Shown here piece after piece: positions 50,090-57,332 of a stretch of DNA of 64,000 nt (position 1 is its first letter; every line of letters starts with the position of its first letter). The translations under genes were made by a program, and so were the position numbers. The notes beneath the pieces were generated by a model. It was given only the letters and a program-made list of their open reading frames with translations. It did no database searches and was not told the origin of the DNA. The DNA comes from Chryseobacterium caseinilyticum (GTDB lineage: Bacteria; Bacteroidota; Bacteroidia; Flavobacteriales; Weeksellaceae): contig NZ_JACYFS010000009.1 of assembly GCF_014837145.1 (NCBI RefSeq), positions 1 through 64,000 on the forward strand, read 5' to 3'.

Positions 50090-51763
50090 ATGAAAAGGTC
50101 GGTCTTTACTTTAATCATTTTGATGTTTTGTTTCTTTCCAAAAGCACAGAACGAGTTTATTACCACTTGGAAACCTGCCATTTACCCAAATCAATCTGCC
50201 GCAAATGCATCATCCCCATCAACCACATCACAGGCATGGGCACCTTTTCGTGGCAACAATTATACTATTTATTGGGAAGAAGTGGGCTATCCATCGCACA
50301 ACATGACGATGAATAATGTAACGTCAACCCATCAGGTACTTTTAGATTTCGGAACTCCGCTAAATCCTCTGATACAAAATGCCACTTACAAAGTAAAGGT
50401 CACCAGCGGGAACGGTAATTTTCACAGTATTACTTTCCGGGATGATTTTCAGAATATGAGTCAGAATCTGTTTCATGGAGACAGTTCCAAGATTATAGAA
50501 ATTAATCAATGGGGTAATACTGTGTGGTCTTCTATGAGAGGAGCTTTCTTTGGATGCAGAAATGTGAACATGACCGCTACCGACAGCCCAAATCTTAACA
50601 ATGTTTCAGATATGTCTTATATGTTTGGAAATTGTGAAGCACTTACAGGAAATGCCACTATTAATAACTGGAATACATCTGCCGTTACTACTCTCGCAGG
50701 AACATTCAGTGGTTGTTTACTCTTTAACCAACCTATCGGAAACTGGAATACATCTAATGTGCAGAATATGACAAGTACTTTTACATCTGCTCAAAATTTC
50801 AATCAGCCCATCGGAAACTGGAACACTTCGAACGTGACCACAATGGCAAGCATGTTCAACACTGCCAAAAGTTTTAATCAGCCCATCGGCAGCTGGAATA
50901 CAGCCAATTTAACAAATGTAAGTTATATGTTTTCCAACGCCTGGGCATTTAACCAACCCATCGGAAGCTGGAACACTTCTCAAATTAATACGATGGAAGG
51001 AATGTTTGCATGGACCAAGGCCTTCAGCCAGCCCATCGGAAACTGGAGTACATCTAATGTAACAACTATGAATTCTATGTTTTTTACGGCTACCGCATTT
51101 AATCAACCCATCGGAAACTGGAATACCTCTAAAGTAACTACAACCAATGCCATGTTTTTCACAGCAACTGCTTTCAATCAGGATCTCAGCAACTGGAATA
51201 CTTCACTGATCACCAATAGTCAAAGTATGTTCAACGGAGCTTCAAGTTTTAATCAGAATCTGGGAAGCTGGAATCTCTCATCTCTTCTATTGGGACAGGG
51301 AATGTTTTTTAATTCCGGTTTAAACTGCCAGAATTACGACAGCACAATCTACGGGTGGAGTCTCAATCCCGCAACACCCAATAACATCAGCCTCCAAAGC
51401 GCATCACCATTAACGTACACTCACCCTGCCGCAGTAGCAGCAAGAAACTACCTGATCAACACAAAAGGCTGGACGTTCATTGGAGATACCTACAATCCAA
51501 CCTGTGAATCAGATTTATCAACCTCTGAAGTTACTCTGGCAAATGAATTGTCAATTTATCCAAATCCGGCATCAGAGTATATTTATTTTAAAGGCGAAAA
51601 AAATATTGACAGCTATAAAATTTTCGACAGCAGCGGGAGAATTGTGTTGCAGAAAAAATTGAATGAAGAAAAAATTGATGTAAGAAATTTAATCAAAGGA
51701 AATTATCTGCTTGAGATCAAAGGTAAAGTTTCTGTGAAGAATTTTAAGTTTGTTAAAAAGTAG
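50090..51763 (+). CDS. BspA-like (DUF285) surface protein 4 with type IX sorting domain
   Basis: A 557-residue paralogue, the most diverged in signal peptide and tail, with about nine repeats and an N-domain of the same kind (FITTWKPAIYP, PFRGNNYTIYWEEVGYPSHN, VLLDFGTPLNPLIQNATYKV). The type A sorting domain reads SIYPNPASEYIYFKG and ends VKNFKFVKK. It closes the cluster, and no promoter is visible between genes 3 and 4 (17 bp). After it comes a 42-bp tandem array rather than a classic terminator. Confidence 0.85.
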   Translation: MKRSVFTLIILMFCFFPKAQNEFITTWKPAIYPNQSAANASSPSTTSQAWAPFRGNNYTIYWEEVGYPSHNMTMNNVTSTHQVLLDFGTPLNPLIQNATYKVKVTSGNGNFHSITFRDDFQNMSQNLFHGDSSKIIEINQWGNTVWSSMRGAFFGCRNVNMTATDSPNLNNVSDMSYMFGNCEALTGNATINNWNTSAVTTLAGTFSGCLLFNQPIGNWNTSNVQNMTSTFTSAQNFNQPIGNWNTSNVTTMASMFNTAKSFNQPIGSWNTANLTNVSYMFSNAWAFNQPIGSWNTSQINTMEGMFAWTKAFSQPIGNWSTSNVTTMNSMFFTATAFNQPIGNWNTSKVTTTNAMFFTATAFNQDLSNWNTSLITNSQSMFNGASSFNQNLGSWNLSSLLLGQGMFFNSGLNCQNYDSTIYGWSLNPATPNNISLQSASPLTYTHPAAVAARNYLINTKGWTFIGDTYNPTCESDLSTSEVTLANELSIYPNPASEYIYFKGEKNIDSYKIFDSSGRIVLQKKLNEEKIDVRNLIKGNYLLEIKGKVSVKNFKFVKK

Positions 51764-51823
51764 CATTTATATCTTCCCATCTCTGGATAAAGGCTCAAAA
51801 TTTTAAGTTAGCACAAAAACTCA

Positions 51824-51991
51824 GGGGAAAGTTTCAAACACCCTTGCAACAGACTTTCCCCTTTCGGGGAAAAACCCAAACACCCATGCAATAAGCTTTC
51901 TTAGATGGGGGAAAATGCAAAGCAGACGTGAAACAGACTTTCCCGGAAGTGAGAAAACGCAAAGCACCCGTGCGACAGAATTTCCCATCAA
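51824..51991. repeat. 42-bp tandem array, four units
   Basis: Units begin at 51824, 51866, 51908 and 51950, an exact 42-bp period. Each starts GGGGAAA (TGAGAAA in the last), then CAAACACCC, CAAAGCAGAC or CAAAGCACCC, a C-A-rich middle, and CTTTCCC, TTTCTTA or ATTTCCC. The GGGAAA and TTTCCC words can pair inside a unit. It lies between the BspA cluster and the purE terminator and resembles the 41-bp array at 17885-18007. Confidence 0.8.
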
Positions 51992-52020
51992 TCCGTCAGC
52001 TAATTCTTAAAAAGTAAACA

Positions 52021-52045
52021 AAAACCCGCTAAGCAAGCGGGTTTT
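52021..52045 (-). terminator. Terminator after purE
   Basis: Perfect 10-bp stem AAAACCCGCT / AGCGGGTTTT with loop AAGCA. On the minus strand the T-run of the stem continues into T-rich sequence; it may also serve the BspA cluster on the plus strand. Confidence 0.85.
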
Positions 52046-52052
52046 GTATAAT

Positions 52053-52556
52053 TTATAGATCGAAATGATTGGGATGTTTAGACTTAATGTCATCCACTGT
52101 TCCCAAAACTTTATCTTTCAGGGCATCCTGATATTTCTGAAGGTTTTCAGAAACTGCTTCGTCTGCACTTGCAATGATTTTCGCTGCTAAAATTCCTGCA
52201 TTCAGAGCACCGTTCAGAGCAACTGTCGCAACCGGAATTCCACCCGGCATCTGAAGAATCGACAGAACAGAATCCCATCCATCAATAGAATTGCTTGATA
52301 AAATCGGAACTCCAATCACTGGTAAAGTAGTACAGCTCGCCACCATTCCCGGTAAATGTGCAGCTCCACCAGCTCCGGCAATAATTACTTTCAGACCTCT
52401 TTCCTTAGCTGTTTTGGCGTAATCAAACATTCTTTCAGGTGTTCTGTGGGCAGATACCACTGTCAGCTCGTAAGGGATATCCAGAGATTTTAAAAATGTT
52501 GCTGCCTGTTCCATGATCGGCAAGTCGCTCTGACTTCCCATTATTATTCCTACCAT
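52053..52556 (-). CDS. purE: N5-carboxyaminoimidazole ribonucleotide mutase
   Basis: A 167-residue class I PurE that moves the carboxyl group of N5-CAIR to carbon 4, a step of purine synthesis. Signatures: VGIIMGSQSDLPIMEQAA (phosphate loop with the active-site SD), VSAHRTPERMFDYAKTA (His of the active site), IIAGAGGAAHLPGMVAS and GVPILSSNSIDGWDSVLSILQMPGGIPVATVAL. Length is typical. It stands alone with its own promoter (52579-52586) and terminator; no purK is in the window. Confidence 0.96.
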   Translation of the reverse strand: MVGIIMGSQSDLPIMEQAATFLKSLDIPYELTVVSAHRTPERMFDYAKTAKERGLKVIIAGAGGAAHLPGMVASCTTLPVIGVPILSSNSIDGWDSVLSILQMPGGIPVATVALNGALNAGILAAKIIASADEAVSENLQKYQDALKDKVLGTVDDIKSKHPNHFDL

Positions 52557-52578
52557 TTTGTCAGTTTATTAGATGGTT

Positions 52579-52586
52579 CAAAGATA
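52579..52586 (-). promoter_or_regulatory. purE promoter, -7 box
   Basis: TATCTTTG on the minus strand matches TAnnTTTG and ends 22 nt before the start codon. Confidence 0.6.
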
Positions 52587-52611
52587 ATGAATTTTGCTGG
52601 GCAAGTGAATA

Positions 52612-52770
52612 GGTGAATTGTCAATTCGCTTTGCTGTTAAGTTATTTTTAAGCAAAAAATTGACGGTTGACAACTCATTTGCGAAGCAAAATTGACTTCT
52701 CCTTCATCTGTTATTTTAATAAAAGATAAAATTCACATTTGACAATTCACTTGCGAAGCAAAATTGACTT
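52612..52770. repeat. Dispersed GACAATTCAC / GCGAAGC words, dense copy
   Basis: GAATTGTCAATTCGCTTTGC (52615-52634) and TTGCGAAGCAAAATTGACTT (two nearly identical copies, about 52679-52698 and 52750-52769), with CATTTGACAATTCAC between. The set contains both orientations of AATTGTCAA/TTGACAATT, allowing hairpins. Same family as at 19800-20045 and 26100-26210. Confidence 0.6.
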
Positions 52771-52796
52771 CTTTCGTTCCAAAATAAATATCTTTG
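52764..52796 (+). promoter_or_regulatory. Promoter of the second DMT gene
   Basis: TTG at 52764-52766 and TATCTTTG at 52789-52796, separated by 22 nt. The -33 lies inside the dispersed repeat. The -7 box covers the TTG codon at 52794, which excludes it as start. Confidence 0.55.
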
Positions 52797-52814
52797 CCGC
52801 AACAATCTGCCATC

Positions 52815-53723
52815 TTGAAAGATCTCAAACTCACTTTAGCCATTCTTACCGTTGCCATCGTCTGGGGAACGACTTTTTTATCCATACGCGTAGCAGTTGA
52901 AACCATTCCGGGATGGTTTGTTGCAGGAATCAGGCAGTTTTTGGCAGCAATGATTATGTTGCTCATTCTTCTTTACCGGAGAGAATTCAAATGGATCGGC
53001 TGGAAAAATCTGAAATACCAGCTTATTTTTTCAACGCTGATGCTGATTGTTGCCAATGGTATGACGACTGTGGCGGAAGAAAATGTAACAAGCAGTCTGG
53101 CGTCCTTAGTAAGCGCGTGTTCGCCGATTGTGGTTTTTCTGGGAAGCATTGCGATTGGTCTGCAAAAGTTCAGTTTCAAAGCTCTGTCGGGGATTATCCT
53201 CTGTTTCAGCGGTATTCTTTTCATTTTTTGGGATGGTCTGAATGATCTTACCAATCCTGAATACCTGATGGGAGTTATTTTCCTGTTTATCGCCATTTTT
53301 GGATGGGCTTCCGGGACGATATTTACCAAAAAACTGAGTCTTCAAAGCGGAAATATTACGCTGAATCTGTTTTATCAGTTTCTTTTTGCAGGAATTGTTC
53401 AGCTTGGTTTTGCTTTTCTCTTTTCAGAAGAATATAATTTCGGAAACTGGAGTTTAAAAAGTATTTCGGCAATGGTCTATTTATCGGTTTTCGGTTCTGT
53501 GGCTGCATTTTTTGCATTCCATTATGCTCTAACCAAAATTTCTCCTGTTCAGGTTTCTATCTTAACTTATTTCAACACCATTATTTCGATATTTCTCAGT
53601 TGGCTGCTTCTCAACGAACGGATTTCAGCTAAATTCTTAGTAGCTGCTATTCTTATTATTGCCGGTGTTTTTATTATTAATTACAGTCCGGAAATGTTTA
53701 AAAGAAAGCAGATTCAGGAATAA
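52815..53723 (+). CDS. EamA/DMT family transporter, second copy
   Basis: A 302-residue inner membrane protein with ten helices in two EamA repeats. Repeat 1: LAILTVAIVWGTTFLSIRVAVETIPGWFVAGIRQFLAAM; repeat 2 starts near LMGVIFLFIAIFGWASGTIFTKKL and ends with VQVSILTYFNTIISIFLSWLLLNERISAKFLVAAILIIAG. The frame has no ATG at the start: the first TTG (52794) lies in the -7 box, so I use the TTG at 52815, giving (M)KDLKLTLAIL. Substrate is unknown. The neighbour purE is divergent. Confidence 0.82.
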   Translation: MKDLKLTLAILTVAIVWGTTFLSIRVAVETIPGWFVAGIRQFLAAMIMLLILLYRREFKWIGWKNLKYQLIFSTLMLIVANGMTTVAEENVTSSLASLVSACSPIVVFLGSIAIGLQKFSFKALSGIILCFSGILFIFWDGLNDLTNPEYLMGVIFLFIAIFGWASGTIFTKKLSLQSGNITLNLFYQFLFAGIVQLGFAFLFSEEYNFGNWSLKSISAMVYLSVFGSVAAFFAFHYALTKISPVQVSILTYFNTIISIFLSWLLLNERISAKFLVAAILIIAGVFIINYSPEMFKRKQIQE

Positions 53724-53832
53724 TTAACATCATAAAAGTATTGCATTTTGAGTTTAAAATCAGCTAAAATCTATTCAGCAGTTTGCATCTGTCATAATTT
53801 TTGCCTATATTTTTAGGACTAAATTTTGGATT

Positions 53833-54402
53833 ATGATAAAAAGATCTCCTTTTATACTTCTTGTTTTATTTTTAATTTTTCAAAGCTGCAACGACAAAGA
53901 AAAAAATCTGCAACTCACCGAGCGTGAAAATGCACTTCTGGAAAAAGAAAAACTTTTTGCTACAAAAGAAGCAGAATACCAGTCTCTTTTAAAAATGAGA
54001 GACAGTATTTTCACTGAAAAAGATTCTACTGAAGTGATAAAAAAATGGCCGGCAGAAGTTTTTGGTGAATGGACAGGCAAAGTAATCTGTACCGAATCAT
54101 CATGCAGTGACTATGTAATCGGCGACCAAAGAATTGACACATGGGAATTTGACAGTGATTCGACACAGCTTTTCTCAAAAATTGTCAACAAAAACAAACT
54201 GGTAAGACTTTACTCAGGAAAATTTGAAAACAACGAAGTTAAACTCAGTTATAAAACCGATTCTACAGCAGAAAAAACAGTGGAAATGAATGTTCTCCTG
54301 AATGAGTTTTCACCCAATAAAATCCGCGGTCAGCGCACGATTAACGTCGACAACAAATGTATGGCAAAGTTTTCTGTAGAACTGACAAGAAACTCAAAAT
54401 AA
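53833..54402 (+). CDS. Lipoprotein of unknown function, coiled-coil N-terminal part
   Basis: A 189-residue protein with a lipoprotein signal (MIKRSPFILLVLFLIFQSCNDK; the Cys of FQSC is the likely lipidation site). Residues about 25-70 are heptad-like and charged (NLQLTERENALLEKEKLFATKEAEYQSLLKMRDSIF), then a beta-rich domain (VFGEWTGKVICTESSCSDYVIGDQRIDTWEFDSDST). The antiporter gene starts 7 bp later, so they share an operon. No known family recognised. Confidence 0.75.
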   Translation: MIKRSPFILLVLFLIFQSCNDKEKNLQLTERENALLEKEKLFATKEAEYQSLLKMRDSIFTEKDSTEVIKKWPAEVFGEWTGKVICTESSCSDYVIGDQRIDTWEFDSDSTQLFSKIVNKNKLVRLYSGKFENNEVKLSYKTDSTAEKTVEMNVLLNEFSPNKIRGQRTINVDNKCMAKFSVELTRNSK

Positions 54403-54408
54403 ACACTT

Positions 54409-56529
54409 ATGATTTTAAGCTTACACAATCTCAGCCTGCCTCTTGAGGATCCGGTTCTGAAATTTTTGATTGTTCTCATCATTATTTTAGCAGCTCCGAT
54501 TTTGCTGAACAAAATAAAAGTTCCCCATCTTCTGGGATTAATTATTGCCGGTGCCGTGATCGGTCCCAACGGTTTCAACGTTCTTTCCAGAGACAGCAGT
54601 ATCGTGGTTACCGGAACTACAGGGCTGCTCTACATCATGTTTCTCGCGGGTCTGGAAATAGACATGGGAGATTTCAAAAAAAACAAATGGAAAAGTCTGA
54701 CGTTTGGACTCTACACATTTATCGTTCCTTTTGTTCTGGGATTTTTAGGAGGTTATTATATTTTAAATTTCTCCGTACTTACTTCGATACTTTTTGCGAG
54801 TCTCTTTTCATCGCATACCCTTATCGCTTATCCTCTTGTCAGTAAACTGGGGGTTGCGAAAAATCTTTCCGTCAATATCACAGTGGGCGGAACGATGATT
54901 ACCGATGTACTTGCCCTTTTGGTTCTCGCTGTGATTGTTGGAATGTCTCAGGGAGAAGTCGGAACGGCCTTCTGGCTTCAGCTTTCAGGCTCTTTCCTTG
55001 TATTTGCTGTGATTGTTTTAATGGTTTTTCCACTTATCGGAAGGTGGTTCTTCAAAAAAGTGGACGATAAAATTTCACAGTATATTTTTGTTCTGGTGAT
55101 GATTTATCTGGCTGCACTTCTCGCAGAGCTGGCGGGTGTAGAAGCGATTATCGGTGCATTTTTCGCCGGGCTGGCTTTAAACAGACTGATTCCGCATACT
55201 TCTTCATTAATGAACCGCGTGGAATTTGTTGGAAACGCTATTTTCATCCCGTTTTTCCTGATCAGCGTAGGAATGCTGATTGATTTTAAAGTCTTTTTTA
55301 AAAGCTGGGAAACACTGGAAGTTGCAGCAGTCATGCTCGTAGCATCCATTGTCGGGAAATATATTTCAGCGGTTGCGACACAGAAAACATTCAGACTTAC
55401 AAAAGAAGAAGGAAAACTGATCTTCGGTTTAAGTTCTGCCTCTGCTGCTGCAACTTTAGCGGCAGTGATGGTAGGTTACAACATTATCCTGTCTGAAAGT
55501 GAAACCGGTGAACCCGTGAGATTACTGAACGAGCATGTTCTGAACGGAAGTATTTTACTGATTCTGATTTCATGTACGGTTTCCTCATTCGTTTCGATGT
55601 CGAGTGCACAGAAAATCGCTGAGAGCGAGAATGAAGATACAGTTTCCGGCAACAATCATGAGGAAGAAAATATTCTTTTAGCTTTAAATTACGAAAAAAC
55701 TGTTGACAGAATGGTGAATATGGGAATTCTGATTAAAGCCCATTCCAACACCAAAGATTTTTTTGCACTGAACGTCATCAATGAAGATAAAAATGAATCT
55801 TCTGTAAAAAATGCAGAGAAACTATTGCATCAGGCCACAGACGCGGCAGCAGCGGCAGACGTTAATCTTCAGGCATTAAAAAGATACGACAACGATGTGA
55901 TCAACGGTGTGAACAATGTGATTAAAGAACAGAAAATTACAGACCTGCTCATCGGACTTGAGGATGAAAAGGGTTTTTCGGCTTCATTTTCACACAACCT
56001 TTATAATGGCTATCTACAGAACGACAATGTAAATGTTTTTGTATATCACGCTGCACAGCCACTTTCCACCATCAAAAAATACGCAGTCATTATTCCTGAA
56101 AACGCTCACAAGGAAGCAGGATTTTTCCATGCGCTTGTGCGTGTGTGGAATATTGCCAGAAATTCCGGTGCAACGGTGGTTTTTTATGCAAAGGAAAATA
56201 TTCTCGATATTTTACAGAAAATCGTTAAGAAAGCCAATATCGAAGCTGAATTTGTCATTATGAACAACTGGAAAGACGGTGAAGAAACAGCTGCCAAACT
56301 CAAAGAAAATGAAGGTCTGATAATTTTTATGGCCAAACGCGGCATGAAGTCTTACCTTCCCAAGATGCGGACAGTGCCTGATCTTCTGAACAGAGATTTG
56401 CGCGACAACAATTACCTGTTAATATTTCCGTATTCTGAACTTCAGGAAGACAATACAGAAAAACGTTCTGTAGGAAATCATGATGATTTTGTAGAAATTG
56501 GGAATGTGATTATGAAGATTTTTAAATAG
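54409..56529 (+). CDS. CPA2 family cation:proton antiporter with UspA-like C-terminal domain
   Basis: A 706-residue inner membrane protein. Residues 1-400 form about 12 helices of the KefB/NhaP-like CPA2 fold, with PILLNKIKVPHLLGLIIAGAVIGP near the start, GLLYIMFLAGLEIDMGDF, TVGGTMITDVLALLVLAVIV (TD motif for ion binding) and LAALLAELAGVEAIIGAFFAGLALNRLIP. The last about 280 residues contain a universal stress protein-like tandem fold (LLALNYEKTVDRMVNMGILIKAHS). It probably exchanges Na+ or K+ for protons; ion specificity is unknown. Co-transcribed with the preceding lipoprotein gene. Confidence 0.88.
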   Translation: MILSLHNLSLPLEDPVLKFLIVLIIILAAPILLNKIKVPHLLGLIIAGAVIGPNGFNVLSRDSSIVVTGTTGLLYIMFLAGLEIDMGDFKKNKWKSLTFGLYTFIVPFVLGFLGGYYILNFSVLTSILFASLFSSHTLIAYPLVSKLGVAKNLSVNITVGGTMITDVLALLVLAVIVGMSQGEVGTAFWLQLSGSFLVFAVIVLMVFPLIGRWFFKKVDDKISQYIFVLVMIYLAALLAELAGVEAIIGAFFAGLALNRLIPHTSSLMNRVEFVGNAIFIPFFLISVGMLIDFKVFFKSWETLEVAAVMLVASIVGKYISAVATQKTFRLTKEEGKLIFGLSSASAAATLAAVMVGYNIILSESETGEPVRLLNEHVLNGSILLILISCTVSSFVSMSSAQKIAESENEDTVSGNNHEEENILLALNYEKTVDRMVNMGILIKAHSNTKDFFALNVINEDKNESSVKNAEKLLHQATDAAAAADVNLQALKRYDNDVINGVNNVIKEQKITDLLIGLEDEKGFSASFSHNLYNGYLQNDNVNVFVYHAAQPLSTIKKYAVIIPENAHKEAGFFHALVRVWNIARNSGATVVFYAKENILDILQKIVKKANIEAEFVIMNNWKDGEETAAKLKENEGLIIFMAKRGMKSYLPKMRTVPDLLNRDLRDNNYLLIFPYSELQEDNTEKRSVGNHDDFVEIGNVIMKIFK

Positions 56530-56565
56530 TCTAATTTGACATTTAAAAAAAGATATAAAAAATAG

Positions 56566-57045
56566 TTAGAGAGATTTTTTTGGAATAATTTCCATTAATT
56601 TCTCTTTAATTTTTTCAGTTTTAAACTGCCCTTCATGATAGTAAATCAACTCCTGATTTTCATCTAAAATAATCCACAGCGGATAAACGGGCTGACCTTT
56701 ATTTTTTGATAAAGCCAACGCCAACTCGTGGATTCCTGAATTTCCGTTGGATAAATAATTAAATTCTTTGCCTTGAAAAATAATTTTTTCTTTGGTTTTT
56801 TCAGCTTCAAAATTGATGAAATGAAAATTTTCATTGATGGTTTTTACTAAATCTCTGTCTTTATTTAAACTGAAAGATTCAATTTTACAGATGGAGCACC
56901 AATCGGTGTAGATGTGAATGATGGTCGGTTTCGGATTTACTTTTTCCTGCATTTCCAATTCCGTAAACGAGATCGACTTTATTTGCGAGAAATAAAACTG
57001 TGGACTTAATAATATTAGAAAAAAAGCAACTTTCATAATTTTCAT
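56566..57045 (-). CDS. Periplasmic thioredoxin-like protein
   Basis: A 159-residue exported protein with the thioredoxin fold and CxxC active site TDWCSICKIES. A signal peptide precedes it (MKIMKVAFFLILLSPQFYFSQ). After the active site it has NENFHFINFEAEKTKEKIIFQGKEFNYL and YPLWIILDENQELIYYHEGQF, the usual cis-Pro loop (QPVYPLW). It could reduce or oxidise exported proteins. It is in the same direction as a TonB-dependent receptor gene upstream, but 287 bp apart, so common transcription is uncertain. The start is not sure: 57054, 57045 and 57036 are possible. Confidence 0.85.
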   Translation of the reverse strand: MKIMKVAFFLILLSPQFYFSQIKSISFTELEMQEKVNPKPTIIHIYTDWCSICKIESFSLNKDRDLVKTINENFHFINFEAEKTKEKIIFQGKEFNYLSNGNSGIHELALALSKNKGQPVYPLWIILDENQELIYYHEGQFKTEKIKEKLMEIIPKKSL

Positions 57046-57224
57046 TTGAACCATTAAGTTTTATAAGTTGATAAGATTTTATTAAGAAAATAGCTGAGAT
57101 ATTCATAAAGCAATTTACTTAAGTCAGATTGATCTGAATCTTAACATACCTAAAAACTAAAATTTTAATGTTTTAAGAGCCTGCTTAAAAATGATAAAAA
57201 AACAAATTTTAAAGTCATTTTTCT

Positions 57225-57298
57225 TTTCCCCAACCCTAAAGGGTGGAAAAATGCCTTGTAAATTTCATCAAAATTAACTCCCTTTAGGGTCGGGGAAA
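57225..57298. repeat. Inverted repeat with 19-bp arms
   Basis: Arms TTTCCCCAACCCTAAAGGG (57225-57243) and CCCTTTAGGGTCGGGGAAA (57280-57298) are reverse complements with one mismatch, 36 nt apart. Each arm also has a palindromic CCCTAAAGGG core. It lies between the TonB-receptor gene and the thioredoxin-like gene, and might end or attenuate transcription, but there is no T-tract. Confidence 0.7.
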
Positions 57299-57332
57299 TT
57301 AATTTTAATAAAATTTGAACAATTAAGATCAT

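Noticed and set aside
44937..51763. Single gene split by frameshifts instead of four genes
   Set aside because: Each of the four has its own signal peptide, N-domain, sorting domain and in-frame stop.
51824..51991. CRISPR array candidate
   Set aside because: Same reasons: 42-bp units abut directly, no spacer-repeat alternation, no cas genes.
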